Source of the DNA: Bacteroidota bacterium | GTDB lineage: Bacteria > Bacteroidota > Bacteroidia > UKL13-3 | NCBI GenBank assembly: GCA_947477885.1 | Contig: CANJUD010000006.1 | Location: forward strand, 1-64,000 | Direction: 5' to 3' | DNA length: 64,000 nt | Made by a program: the position numbers and the translations under genes | Shown here: one piece after another, positions 19,889-30,293 of the stretch | How the letters are laid out: each line of letters opens with the position of its first letter | Numbering within the stretch: the first letter of the stretch is position 1 | The notes under the pieces: generated by a model | Seen by the model: only the letters and a program-made list of their open reading frames with translations | What the model was told of the DNA's origin: nothing | The model's database searches: none

Positions 19889-19932
19889 TATCAGGGCAAC
19901 CTTTTCAAACTTTCTGTGTTTAATCTATAAAT

Positions 19933-19963
19933 TTTTTATCTTTCGTCTATAATCTTTTATCTC
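19933..19963. repeat. Heptamer array immediately upstream of 19966 CDS
   Basis: TTTTATC-type phase: ATC TTTCGTC TATAATC TTTTATC TCCC. Confidence 0.6.
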
Positions 19964-19965
19964 CC

Positions 19966-20856
19966 ATGAATAAACTACTCATCATTATCGCCCTCGCATT
20001 ATTCACCAAATACACATCCGCTCAAACCTTTGCACCCGTGGGAGCCAAGTGGTATTATACTGAACGCTACCCTTTTTCGGGCGATATTAACTATATACAG
20101 TACACCGCTGAAAAAGATACTATGGTGAAGGGACAAACGTGCAGAAAAATATCTAAAAAAGATGATCCCATGTGTTGGGGTAGGCCTGGCATTGAATTAA
20201 TGTATTCCACTAACGACTCAATATTATTCTATGACCCCAAATTAGATACTTTTCAAATGATATATAGATTTAGTGCGAGCAAAAATGATACTTGGTCTTT
20301 TATATATAAAGATTATCCATCTGGCAAAAACGAGACTGTAACTATTACTGTAGATTCTGTAGGAAGTATAATGGCAAATAATCAATCATTAAAAGTATTG
20401 TATGTCACTTATAACAATAGATATAAATATCAATCAACCATTATTGAGAAAATGGGCGATATAGGATTTATGTTTAACTTTACACCTTCCTTTATCGCAA
20501 CCTGCGATGGGAATTACCCCGAAGGTATAAGATGCTATGAAGATACAATCATAGGGAACTACCATTTTGCCAATAAGGATTCGTGTACCTATACTCATAT
20601 ATGGACTGGTATTAATCCTATAACAGATAACAACATTATAATATACCCAAATCCCAGCAATGAAACTATATATATAACAGGATTAAATCAAGCAGCCAAT
20701 TTTCAAATGTATGATATTAATGGCAGAATGGTTAAATCTGGCCATATAAAAGATGCTCAGATACAGGTGAAGGATTTGGTGAATGGGATGCATGTACTGA
20801 ATATATGCGATCTTACAGGCTTGAAATTAATCAATAAGAAAATAATTAAAAACTGA
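19966..20856 (+). CDS. Secreted protein with T9SS C-terminal sorting domain
   Basis: 296 aa; signal peptide; C-terminal IIIYPNPSNETIYITGLNQAANFQMYDINGRMVKSG. Confidence 0.8.
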   Translation: MNKLLIIIALALFTKYTSAQTFAPVGAKWYYTERYPFSGDINYIQYTAEKDTMVKGQTCRKISKKDDPMCWGRPGIELMYSTNDSILFYDPKLDTFQMIYRFSASKNDTWSFIYKDYPSGKNETVTITVDSVGSIMANNQSLKVLYVTYNNRYKYQSTIIEKMGDIGFMFNFTPSFIATCDGNYPEGIRCYEDTIIGNYHFANKDSCTYTHIWTGINPITDNNIIIYPNPSNETIYITGLNQAANFQMYDINGRMVKSGHIKDAQIQVKDLVNGMHVLNICDLTGLKLINKKIIKN

Positions 20857-21109
20857 TAATCGTACTGTTTTTGGGGGGTATTACAATTACAACATTATAA
20901 GATACGATTTTCTTTAAATTTAACATCATTCTTACCTTTGTTCCATGCTTCATTTGCAAAAAGAAAATCTACCCAATGTGATACCTTAAAATCGTTCAAA
21001 ATTGATGCTTTTTGGAGATATCAGTATTTAGATCATAAACTATAGTGACAACGGTTAATTTAATGGTGGTGCAGTTGAAAAAGGGTGAGAATTATAGCTG
21101 TTTTCGATA

Positions 21110-21139
21110 CAATTTAATCCCGCAGTATCGATTAAATTG
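21110..21139. promoter_or_regulatory. Perfect 10-bp inverted repeat upstream of 21193 CDS
   Basis: CAATTTAATC-CCGCAGTATC-GATTAAATTG. Confidence 0.5.
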
Positions 21140-21192
21140 GCTCATTATTCTATCTCCTCATTTTCTAAATTAAAACTTTTTTCATCCCGAAA

Positions 21193-21570
21193 ATGTTTAA
21201 AACTTGTAATTGTTTGCGTATTTTTGCCCCCAATCAAGATATACATTTATTGAAAACCATAACTATTTATATATTTATTCTGCTTGCTTCAATTGCTTAT
21301 AGCTTTGAAACAATTGAATATTTTACAAAAGCAGTAGGAGGGGATGCCACTGCCTGGATAAAAGATTTTGATTGCGAACAAAGTGATTCGGAGCCTGAAA
21401 ACTCTAGCGAAGAGCAGCTTGATTTAGATGATTTTTATCTAAACAATAAGTATCTTCATCAACTAATTCCAGTCCATATTGAACTCGGTATTATCGAAGC
21501 AATGCAAAATGATTGTTTCTCCTCAATTGGCTATGGTCAAGAGGTGTATTCTCCTCCAGAAATACTTTAA
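21193..21570 (+). CDS. Hypothetical protein
   Basis: 125 aa ORF upstream of the SulP-CA gene. Confidence 0.5.
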   Translation: MFKTCNCLRIFAPNQDIHLLKTITIYIFILLASIAYSFETIEYFTKAVGGDATAWIKDFDCEQSDSEPENSSEEQLDLDDFYLNNKYLHQLIPVHIELGIIEAMQNDCFSSIGYGQEVYSPPEIL

Positions 21571-21678
21571 TCGTATTATATAAGGCTATTTCTGCCTTAT
21601 AGATTTATTTTTTTCATATCAATCATTTTTGATTTAATCTCCTTTCAGATTTAATCATTATAACTATAATATTTATTT

Positions 21679-23874
21679 ATGGATACACAATACAAAAAAA
21701 CATACGGATTAACTTTCAAATATTTAAAATATGATTTACCAGCAAGTACGGTGGTATTTCTTGTGGCGTTGCCTTTATGCCTTGGCGTGGCTTTGGCAAG
21801 CGGAGCACCATTACTATCCGGTATAATTTCTGGAATAATAGGCGGAATTGTAGTGGGTGTTATTAGCGGTTCTCATGCTAGTGTGAGCGGCCCAGCGGCT
21901 GGTTTGGCAGCTGTGGTGTTTTCGGCCATTGCTAAATTAGGGAGCTATGAAACATTTTTATTAGCTGTAGTACTTGCCGGTATTATTCAATTTATATGTG
22001 GTATAGCAAAAGCGGGTTTCATTGCGAATTATATCCCAAGCAATGTAATTAAAGGATTATTAGCTGCTATTGGTATTATACTTATACTAAAGCAAATCCC
22101 CCATATAGTAGGCTACGATAGAGACCCTGAAGATGATTTTTCATTCTTTCAAAAAGACGGTGAAAACACTATATCAGAACTGTTAAACATATTCAATTAT
22201 TTCTCGTGGGGAGCAGTTATTGTTTCTACCATTTCAATAGCTATATTTATATATTGGGACAAATCCTTTTTAAGGAAACTAAAATTTCTGCCGGCATCAT
22301 TATTTATTGTTATATTGGGAGTGATAATTAATATAATTTTTGAGAATTTTTTTCCTGATCTGTATATAGAAAAACAACATCTGGTAAACATACCAGAAAT
22401 TACTCATATTTCATCGCTTGTCACCCAGCCTTCTTTTGCCGATATAGGTAATTATGAGGTTTGGCTAGTTGCTTTAACAATTGCAATTATTGCTTCGTTA
22501 GAAACACTTTTAAATTTGGAGGCGGTGCAAAATATCGACCCGCACAAGCGGCATGCATCGCCTAACAGAGAACTTATTGCCCAAGGCGTTGGAAATATTA
22601 TTGTTGGATTTTTGGGCGGTATTCCTATCACATCAGTTATTGTGCGAGGCTCTGTAAATATTAATGCAGGAGCTAAAACCAAACTCTCAACTATTTTACA
22701 TGGAGGTCTTCTTTTGGTTAGTATTTTGTTTTTAAGTTCTACTTTAAACCTAATACCGCTTGCATCTTTGGCAACAATTTTATTGATGACTGGCTATAAA
22801 TTAGCCAAGGCTTCATTATTCATTAAGATGTATAAAAAGGGAGCCAATCAATTTATTCCTTTTATGGTAACTATTATAGCTATAGTTTTTACGGACTTAC
22901 TGGTAGGTATTTTAATAGGCTTAGCTACCAGTATATTTTATTTATTAAAAAGCAATTTCAAAAACCCATTTACTATTGAAAGAGAGAAACTAAATTTAGG
23001 TGAAACGGTAAGAATAGAATTTCCGAATCAAGTTTCATTTTTCAATAAGGCCAGTATTAAAGAAACTTTATGGGCCTTACCCAGAAACACAAAAGTAGTT
23101 ATTGACGCCACCCACAGCGACTATATAGATAACGATGTGCTGAGTGTAATTGACGATTTTAAAAATACCGTTTCAATTGAGAAAAATATACAACTAAATA
23201 TTATAGGACTACAAGATACCTATAATATCAATGACGTGATCCAGTTCACCAATTTTTTAGATAAAGAAACACAACAGAAATTAAAACCCGCTGAAATATT
23301 AGAAATATTAAAGCAAGGAAATGATAGGTTTATGCAAGGGAAATTCAGAGAAAAATATTTACGCCAACAAGTAAATGCTACCTCGAGTGAACAACACCCC
23401 ATGGCTGTTATTGTATGCTGTATCGATTCACGAACCAGTCCCGAACTTATATTTGATGTGGGATTGGGTGATATAATTTCTATACGAATTGCTGGCAATA
23501 TTGTGAACGATGAAATAATAGGAAGTATAGAATTAGCCTGTCAGGAAATTGGCACCAAACTTATTGTAGTATTGGGTCACTCCAATTGTGGTGCGGTATC
23601 ATCTGCCATTAATTTGGTGAATCAAGGGCATATCAGTTTTATTACAAACAAAATAGAGAAAGCAATAGCGCAATGTAACTGTGATAGGGATAAAATTATT
23701 GCAGATAAAGCAATGTTTGACAAGGTAATTCAAAACAATGTGACAAACTCACTTGATGAAATATTGAAGGAAAGTGAATACTTAAACAAAGCAATTATAT
23801 CGCAACAACTAAGTATTGTTTCAGCTTTTTATGATACTACTTCTGGATTGGTTAGTTTTGAAGAAAAAGTGTAG
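21679..23874 (+). CDS. SulP family transporter fused to beta-carbonic anhydrase
   Basis: 731 aa; SulP membrane domain, STAS-like segment, CA motifs CCIDSRTSPE and GHSNCGAV. Confidence 0.93.
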   Translation: MDTQYKKTYGLTFKYLKYDLPASTVVFLVALPLCLGVALASGAPLLSGIISGIIGGIVVGVISGSHASVSGPAAGLAAVVFSAIAKLGSYETFLLAVVLAGIIQFICGIAKAGFIANYIPSNVIKGLLAAIGIILILKQIPHIVGYDRDPEDDFSFFQKDGENTISELLNIFNYFSWGAVIVSTISIAIFIYWDKSFLRKLKFLPASLFIVILGVIINIIFENFFPDLYIEKQHLVNIPEITHISSLVTQPSFADIGNYEVWLVALTIAIIASLETLLNLEAVQNIDPHKRHASPNRELIAQGVGNIIVGFLGGIPITSVIVRGSVNINAGAKTKLSTILHGGLLLVSILFLSSTLNLIPLASLATILLMTGYKLAKASLFIKMYKKGANQFIPFMVTIIAIVFTDLLVGILIGLATSIFYLLKSNFKNPFTIEREKLNLGETVRIEFPNQVSFFNKASIKETLWALPRNTKVVIDATHSDYIDNDVLSVIDDFKNTVSIEKNIQLNIIGLQDTYNINDVIQFTNFLDKETQQKLKPAEILEILKQGNDRFMQGKFREKYLRQQVNATSSEQHPMAVIVCCIDSRTSPELIFDVGLGDIISIRIAGNIVNDEIIGSIELACQEIGTKLIVVLGHSNCGAVSSAINLVNQGHISFITNKIEKAIAQCNCDRDKIIADKAMFDKVIQNNVTNSLDEILKESEYLNKAIISQQLSIVSAFYDTTSGLVSFEEKV

Positions 23875-24170
23875 CTTTTCTTGCAAGCCTAAGCATAACC
23901 TAAGACGATTTCTCTGCTACCAGTATTCGACCACGCTCAGATTTGTATGATGATATTTGATATTTTGTGCATTTTGTACTACTATTGGATGCAATTTAAA
24001 TAGCACACTAGAAGCCATATAAAAAAAATACAATTATTATAATATTCACAACTATTATAAGTTTTAATTTTTCATGCTGTAGTGAAAAAAATCAGAAAAA
24101 AATACAATTGTAAATAGTAAAGTGCCGGTATATAAAAAGCTCAACCTTTAAAGCTAACTAGTTCATAAGT

Positions 24171-24253
24171 AGTATCAAGTAGCTAGTATCAAGTAGCTAG
24201 TATCAAGTATCAAGTATCAAGTATCAAGTATCAAGTACCAGCTACTTGATACC
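24171..24253. repeat. Heptamer array AGTATCA (10 units) with an inverted GCTACTTGATACC end
   Basis: AGTATCA AGTAGCT AGTATCA AGTAGCT (AGTATCA)5 AGTACCA GCTACTTGATACC. Confidence 0.9.
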
Positions 24254-24261
24254 CCGACCAC

Positions 24262-24927
24262 TTACTTTCCAATTACCACACTTCCTCCCAAATCGGGAAT
24301 AGGCACAAAAGATATATGTTGCTGTTTGCAGAATTCTAATACTGCTTGCCTCGCACCTTTATAGCCTTCATTATTATAGTCGTGAACAAATATATAACCG
24401 CCAGCATTTAGTCTGGGATAAAAATATTGTAGTCCGGCTAGGATGGGTTCATATAAATCTGTATCGATACTTACAAAAGCAAATTTGTCTTCAATATCTT
24501 TTGCTGTTGCTGGAAAATATCCTTTACAAACAATACAATTATCTTTATGTGGCATTTTGCCCAATACCAAGGCCACACTCGTACCACTAAAATCTTGGTC
24601 TCCTGTTGAGAATCCTTTGCCCACTTCCGTCCCTATATCTCGATTGTCAAATCCCTCAAATGTATCGAATAAATATAGTTTCCTATCAGGGAAAACGGTA
24701 TTGATATCTTTGGCAAAATCACCCTTGAACACACCAAGTTCAGCAACATTGCCTGCAACATTGTGAGCATATATTTCGTGCCCACACATTTCGAGGCATG
24801 CAAGTCTATTATAATCCAAACGGTTTAAATCAATACGCTTTTCACGGTTCAAATAAATAAGTGATTTAACCAAACGAAGACCACGCTTGGCAAGTATTTT
24901 TTGTATAAGGTGGAATATCTTTTTCAA
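24262..24927 (-). CDS. TylF/MycF-like O-methyltransferase
   Basis: VAELGVFKGDFAKDIN, LYLFDTFEGFD, FVSIDTDLYEPILAGLQYFYPRL. Confidence 0.85.
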   Translation of the reverse strand: MKKIFHLIQKILAKRGLRLVKSLIYLNREKRIDLNRLDYNRLACLEMCGHEIYAHNVAGNVAELGVFKGDFAKDINTVFPDRKLYLFDTFEGFDNRDIGTEVGKGFSTGDQDFSGTSVALVLGKMPHKDNCIVCKGYFPATAKDIEDKFAFVSIDTDLYEPILAGLQYFYPRLNAGGYIFVHDYNNEGYKGARQAVLEFCKQQHISFVPIPDLGGSVVIGK

Positions 24928-25067
24928 AATTTTATTTTAATTCGATTAGTTTGCAAATATAATAAATTAGGTATCACCGATATCTGAATTTTCTTTTTCA
25001 AAATTGGAAAATTATGCGTTACTTTGCAAATTAAATTAATAAATCTTTATTTATTGCATTTGACTAC

Positions 25068-25508
25068 ATGAAAAATATAAATTTTATATACCTAATTATT
25101 TTGGGTTCAATTACTTTTTTATCCTGCAATAAGACCGAGATTAATTCAGTAATAAATTGTACTATTAATTCTATTCCATGGGCTTCGGAAGGAAAAATAA
25201 CTTTCAAAAAGAACAATAGCATCAGTGTGATGTTTTTTGCGAAGGATGCAGAAGGGAATGAATTTTCGCTCTCCGTACCGCTACCGCCAGCAAAAAAAAC
25301 CTATATCATAGGAGGCCGTGAAAATATTTGTTGGGCAGAATACAAATCTAAATTGGGAAATGTATATGCCGCAACAGATGGAGGGTTAGCAATAGTAAAA
25401 GCTTCTGAAACTTATTTTGAAGGTATGTTTTATTTCAATGCTGAGTGCAAAGACAGTGCAGTTGCTAAATTTTTCGGAGGAGGTAAATTCAAGCTTTATT
25501 ACAAGTAA
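25068..25508 (+). CDS. Hypothetical lipoprotein
   Basis: 146 aa; lipobox FLSCNK. Confidence 0.65.
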   Translation: MKNINFIYLIILGSITFLSCNKTEINSVINCTINSIPWASEGKITFKKNNSISVMFFAKDAEGNEFSLSVPLPPAKKTYIIGGRENICWAEYKSKLGNVYAATDGGLAIVKASETYFEGMFYFNAECKDSAVAKFFGGGKFKLYYK

Positions 25509-25509
25509 A

Positions 25510-26136
25510 ATGAAAAAATATCAACTTTTCACAAATATAGTTTTACTATTTTCATTTTATCAAGCTTCATCGCAAGCTGTTAATTCCGAGGCGATAAAAC
25601 CAAAATACGCTTATTGGGGTAGTGTTGGATATTACCTGCCGACTGGCTACTCTTTAGGTTTTCAATTTGCTTATAATTATAATTCAAATATGTCTTTTGG
25701 AGTAGAAGGAGTTTTTGCACACTTTAATAATGCCATATATACACTTAGGGATCCCTACCTTAAAAGACCAGAATCCCTGGACATTGATGCTTGGAAAACA
25801 ACCAGAATAAATCCATACAATAGAATAGGTATACTTGCAAAAGCAACGTATAATACTGGATATACATATGCCTCACCTTTTGGGCCAACTTGTTTTCACA
25901 TAAGTGGTGGAATAGGTATTGGTCGAACCTCATCAAACTATTTAGTGACTTTTGAAAACTATAATTTATGGGGTAATTATCTATATACGCATTCCATAAT
26001 ACCTGGCGTAAAATACGCTGCGATTTTTGATATTTCAGCCGGAGCAAGAGTTAAAATAGCTAAAGACATAGCTATATTCGGTGAAGCTGGTTTTGGTCTA
26101 AGCTTGTTAAAAGTTGGATTAATATTCGAAAAATAA
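25510..26136 (+). CDS. Outer membrane beta-barrel-like protein
   Basis: Start at ATG 25510 (MKKYQLFTNIVLLFSFYQASSQA) rather than 25417. Confidence 0.6.
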   Translation: MKKYQLFTNIVLLFSFYQASSQAVNSEAIKPKYAYWGSVGYYLPTGYSLGFQFAYNYNSNMSFGVEGVFAHFNNAIYTLRDPYLKRPESLDIDAWKTTRINPYNRIGILAKATYNTGYTYASPFGPTCFHISGGIGIGRTSSNYLVTFENYNLWGNYLYTHSIIPGVKYAAIFDISAGARVKIAKDIAIFGEAGFGLSLLKVGLIFEK

Positions 26137-26170
26137 AAATTACAATAAATATAAACTACTAACTAAAATT

Positions 26171-26716
26171 ATGAAAAAATCACTAATTATTTTATTCATC
26201 CTCATTCGAGCATCAATTGGGTATGCACAAGATATTCAGACTTCAAAAGTGTATGTCTCACAAAATGAAATATGGATCAAAAACACAGAAACTGGAGAAC
26301 TTAAAATGATAGGTATGGGGTCCGACCCTACATTTTCACCAGATGGTAAATTCGTACTCTTCTTAGGTCACAAATTGGACAAAACTACTAACAAAGATTT
26401 TGGCACTATTTGCATTATGTCAGTAGATGGTGACAACGTAAAAGAAATTACAACAACTGATATGGGAAATGCTCACACACCATGTTGGAGCCCCGATGGC
26501 AAAAAAGTTGTTTTCGCTTTCAGTGACAAAAAAGGAAAAGATGATATGGATATATATATGATTGATATAACTGGCGAAAACCTGATGCAGCTTACCACAA
26601 ATAAATCAGCTGATTTTGCACCATATTGGACTAAAGATAATTATATATACTTCACGTCAGATAGGGGAGCTAAATTTGGCAACTATCAAATCTGGCGTTT
26701 TAAATACATAAAATAA
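26171..26716 (+). CDS. PD40/TolB-type beta-propeller protein
   Basis: FSPDGKFVLFLG, WSPDGKKVVFAFSD, YFTSDRG repeats. Confidence 0.8.
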   Translation: MKKSLIILFILIRASIGYAQDIQTSKVYVSQNEIWIKNTETGELKMIGMGSDPTFSPDGKFVLFLGHKLDKTTNKDFGTICIMSVDGDNVKEITTTDMGNAHTPCWSPDGKKVVFAFSDKKGKDDMDIYMIDITGENLMQLTTNKSADFAPYWTKDNYIYFTSDRGAKFGNYQIWRFKYIK

Positions 26717-26729
26717 AAAAATAACTCAA

Positions 26730-27401
26730 ATGAAAAATAGCAATTTACTAATACTAGCAACTATTATAACAATTTTTACTAGTTCGTGTGCAAAACTGGC
26801 ACCCACCACCACCACCACCACCAACATTTTCCAAATGCAATCAGAGGGAGAAAGCTTTGATGCATTAACCAAAATTACAGATTTATCAAACCCCTGTATA
26901 GCCCCATATGGAGGAGATAGTAGCAAAAATTTAGTATTCCATTCAAAAGATGAAAATGGAAATTATCAGATGTATCTGAAAGAAAATGTACTTTCACCTG
27001 TAGTTATCAAAAAAACCTTTAGTGATGCTAACAATGCATGGGGTAAATTATCACCCGATAAACAAAAGTTAGTTTACCAATCATCATCAGGAAATGGCTC
27101 TTCAATATTGTATATTGATACTTATAAAGGTAAAGCGGTAGCGCAAGTTTTAAGTAATAGTGAAAACTTTTATACTCCTAGTTTTTCACCTGACGGTAAA
27201 TTGATAATAGTTGAAAAAGGTGCGAAGCCCCGGTCTTATACGTTTGGGACAGTAACTACTCCTAGCACTGCTGGTACTTTGGGCGGCATTAAGACACCTC
27301 CCCCCGCCGTCAAACCGCAAAACCAGCTTGCTGGTGCATGTGTAACAACAGGTTTAATAGGACTACTCGTATATATTTATGTATATATAGGTAAAATTTG
27401 A
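26730..27401 (+). CDS. PD40-type lipoprotein with C-terminal hydrophobic segment
   Basis: lipobox TSSCAK; poly-Thr from ACC repeat; FSPDGKLIIVEKG; C-terminal TGLIGLLVYIYVYIGKI. Confidence 0.7.
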   Translation: MKNSNLLILATIITIFTSSCAKLAPTTTTTTNIFQMQSEGESFDALTKITDLSNPCIAPYGGDSSKNLVFHSKDENGNYQMYLKENVLSPVVIKKTFSDANNAWGKLSPDKQKLVYQSSSGNGSSILYIDTYKGKAVAQVLSNSENFYTPSFSPDGKLIIVEKGAKPRSYTFGTVTTPSTAGTLGGIKTPPPAVKPQNQLAGACVTTGLIGLLVYIYVYIGKI

Positions 27402-27506
27402 TTTAAATTGAAACACATGGAAGAACCATCTTAATTACTTTCAATCTGATAACCTATATTATAGTTGTAATGCTTAATAAATTAGTCGTTCACAGTATTT
27501 GCTATC

Positions 27507-27962
27507 TTATCTCTCTATATCACTCAGATTCACAACACTCATAATAGCCGAAGCTTTGGCTATCATAGTTAGCACGCCATTTTTTTCGCAATAAATTTCG
27601 CCTTCACAGAAAATCATTTTACGCCCGGCCTTAATTACAAAACCTTTGGCTGTAATTTTATCTCCTTGCCCTGGGTTTAAGTATGATACTCTTAAATCGG
27701 CTGTTAGCACCACTTGCTCCTCGGCAACCAAGGTGTAAGCTGCAAAGCCCATTACCAAATCGGCAAGGGTGGCAGTGGCTCCTCCATGCACAAAATTTGT
27801 TTGCTGTAAAATGTGTTCTTCTATCACCATGCCCGCTGTTACCAATCCGGGTTCGATAAGGTCGAGCTGAAAACCTATATGGTGCATAAACCGCTGCCCC
27901 ACTACTTTTTCAACGATGAGCTCGCGGTAATTTGGATTTAAAACAGTAAATGTTGATGACAT
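27507..27962 (-). CDS. PaaI-family hotdog thioesterase
   Basis: FVHGGATATLADLVMGFAA; LRVSYLNPGQGD. Confidence 0.88.
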   Translation of the reverse strand: MSSTFTVLNPNYRELIVEKVVGQRFMHHIGFQLDLIEPGLVTAGMVIEEHILQQTNFVHGGATATLADLVMGFAAYTLVAEEQVVLTADLRVSYLNPGQGDKITAKGFVIKAGRKMIFCEGEIYCEKNGVLTMIAKASAIMSVVNLSDIER

Positions 27963-27970
27963 ATAATCAT

Positions 27971-28003
27971 AAAAAAATCACCCAACTTGCGAAGGATGAT
28001 TTT
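27971..28003 (-). terminator. Terminator hairpin downstream of the 46-aa ORF
   Basis: AAAATCACCC-AACTTGCGAA-GGATGATTTT (9/10) with a T tract on the minus strand. Confidence 0.6.
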
Positions 28004-28025
28004 AAATATTTTCGTGAAAAGAGCA

Positions 28026-28166
28026 TTAGTCTTCTATAATACCTGTCTTATCTTTATAAGGAGATTCTACACTCACTGTTTTGATAACAAGCTTTATATG
28101 TTGTTGTTTCAATCTTGAAACGGTCTTATTGTAACGGTCTTTTCTTTTAAGTCTAGTAACTGCCAT
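28026..28166 (-). CDS. Small basic protein (46 aa)
   Basis: MAVTRLKRKDRYNKTVSRLKQQHIKLVIKTVSVESPYKDKTGIIED; below the supplied ORF size cutoff. Confidence 0.65.
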   Translation of the reverse strand: MAVTRLKRKDRYNKTVSRLKQQHIKLVIKTVSVESPYKDKTGIIED

Positions 28167-28229
28167 GATTGTTTAATTTTTAGGAGTGCAAATTTATGAC
28201 TAAACATCAAAACGGGCAAATTTTTTTGC

Positions 28230-30293
28230 TTATTGTTTCAAGGTGCCTAAATATTTAGCTATCGCAAGCTGCGACCTAATTGGCTTATTGCCCCCTTTCT
28301 TATATTGGTTTTCCAAATTTTGATCGATAATTCTGGACTTTACATTATCGCTCAATTGGATATTGATAAGGTCTTTTACAATTTTACGGCAATCGGGGTC
28401 TAATATTGGGAAAGCCGCTTCTATCCTGTTCTCCAGGTTGCGGGTCATCCAATCGGCACTACTTAGGTACACTATTTCATTGCCATCATTTCCAAAAATG
28501 AATACCCGGCAATGCTCTAGCAATCGGTCAATGATACTGGTGATCGAAATATTTTCACTCAATCCCGCTACGCCAGGAACCAAGCAACAAATTCCTCTGA
28601 TAATTAAATTAATTTTCACACCAGCTTTCGATGCTTCATATAGTTTGTCGATTATGTCTTGGTCAACCAAACTGTTCATTTTGGCTGTGATATAAGCTTT
28701 CTTGCCCAATCTCGCCAAAATTGTTTCGTATTCTATTTTATCGAGAAAGAATGTTTTCAAATGATGAGGAGCAACTTTGATATGCTTTGTTTTTGCAGGC
28801 TTTTCGGGATTCTGCAGCATTTTGAAAGTTGCAGTCATATCGGCAGTAATTTCTTTGTTGGTGGTGAGCAAACCCAAATCGCAATACAAGCGCCCCGTGA
28901 TTCTATTATAGTTGCCTGTAGATAAATGACCGTAATTGATAACTTCTCCATCTTCTTTGCGAGAAATTAAACACATTTTACTATGAATTTTCTGACCTGG
29001 CTTTCCATAATAAACTGTGGCCCCAGCTTCTTCCAATTTTTTGGCCCAGTATATATTCGACTCCTCATCGAACCTGGCCTGCAGTTCCATCCAAGCAAAA
29101 ACTTTTGCTCCATTTTTTATGGCATTGATAAGTGCGTGTACAATACTTGAATGCTTGGCCACACGATACAAAGTAATTTTAATCGTTTGCACACCCGGGT
29201 CGATAGCGGCCTCGCGAAGCAGTCTTATTATATAATCGAAACTATGATAGGGATGATACAATATATAATCTTTTTGCTTGATGGCAGCAAACATCGTTTT
29301 CGACTTGTCTATAGTTTCAATATATGCCTGTGGCAATGAATGATTGTAAAATGCTTTATTTTTAATGACAGGGAAATCGAAAAAATCTTTGTAGTTATGA
29401 TAACGCCCACCAGGTATTAAACTGCGGGTGCTTACCTTAAGTTTGTTGATTAAATATTTGAGCATCTCTGCCGGAATTCTTTCATCATATACCAAACGGG
29501 TGAGTGCTCCTTTTTTGCGATTTTTTAAACCCTGCTGCATGATATCGAGTAGTGATCGAGTGAGGTCACTGTCCAAATCCAACTCGGCATCACGGGTAAT
29601 TTTAATAGTGAATGAATGAAACTCATTATAATCGAAAATGGAAAAAAGCAGATCCATCGACGAACGAATTACATCGTCTAATAATATAATATTAGTTGAA
29701 TTTTTTGCTCCTGCTTTTATCAAATAAAATCTGTTGATTACGTCAGTTGGCAGCTCAAATATTGAATATAATGTTTTAGATGAATTGTCTTTGGTACTCA
29801 TGCTCACCACCTGATATATGGATTTGTCTTTCAACAAAGGCAATTCATATTTTTCGTCCATGATAATGGGGAACAGAAATGGGAGTACCGAATTGGTGAA
29901 ATAATCTCTCACTTCTTTCGATTGATCAGCAGTGAGGTTTTTTTCATCAACAATAAATATATTTTCGTGCTCTAGTTTTTCTATAATACTTTGATAGGTC
30001 TCATTGAATTTAATTTGCAGATATAGTACTTTTTTCTGGATTAAATCAATCACCACAGTAGGGGAGTGCTGCATGGGCAACAAATCTTTTTTGCCTACTT
30101 TAAGTAAACGGCGGATGGAAGCAACACGCACCCTGAAAAACTCATCGAGGTTAGAAGAAAATATAGATAAAAATTTTAACCGCTCCAAAATCGGCACAGT
30201 ATCATCCGCAGCTTCTTGTAATACCCGCTCATTAAAAGCCAACCAACTCATCTCACGGTCTTGATATAATTTGCCTTGGAATTCTTTAATCAT
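28230..30293 (-). CDS. ppk1: Polyphosphate kinase 1
   Basis: 687 aa; DREMSWLAFNERVLQEA; IHSKMCLISRK...YGHLSTGNYN; SSADWMTRNLENRIE. Confidence 0.97.
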   Translation of the reverse strand: MIKEFQGKLYQDREMSWLAFNERVLQEAADDTVPILERLKFLSIFSSNLDEFFRVRVASIRRLLKVGKKDLLPMQHSPTVVIDLIQKKVLYLQIKFNETYQSIIEKLEHENIFIVDEKNLTADQSKEVRDYFTNSVLPFLFPIIMDEKYELPLLKDKSIYQVVSMSTKDNSSKTLYSIFELPTDVINRFYLIKAGAKNSTNIILLDDVIRSSMDLLFSIFDYNEFHSFTIKITRDAELDLDSDLTRSLLDIMQQGLKNRKKGALTRLVYDERIPAEMLKYLINKLKVSTRSLIPGGRYHNYKDFFDFPVIKNKAFYNHSLPQAYIETIDKSKTMFAAIKQKDYILYHPYHSFDYIIRLLREAAIDPGVQTIKITLYRVAKHSSIVHALINAIKNGAKVFAWMELQARFDEESNIYWAKKLEEAGATVYYGKPGQKIHSKMCLISRKEDGEVINYGHLSTGNYNRITGRLYCDLGLLTTNKEITADMTATFKMLQNPEKPAKTKHIKVAPHHLKTFFLDKIEYETILARLGKKAYITAKMNSLVDQDIIDKLYEASKAGVKINLIIRGICCLVPGVAGLSENISITSIIDRLLEHCRVFIFGNDGNEIVYLSSADWMTRNLENRIEAAFPILDPDCRKIVKDLINIQLSDNVKSRIIDQNLENQYKKGGNKPIRSQLAIAKYLGTLKQ

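Noticed and set aside
25417-25509. N-terminal extension of the ORF beginning at 25417
   Set aside because: Overlaps the upstream lipoprotein gene; ATG at 25510 gives a proper signal peptide.
26804-26824. (ACC)n trinucleotide run as a phase-variation switch
   Set aside because: Unit length 3 cannot shift frame; it only changes a poly-Thr linker in the lipoprotein.
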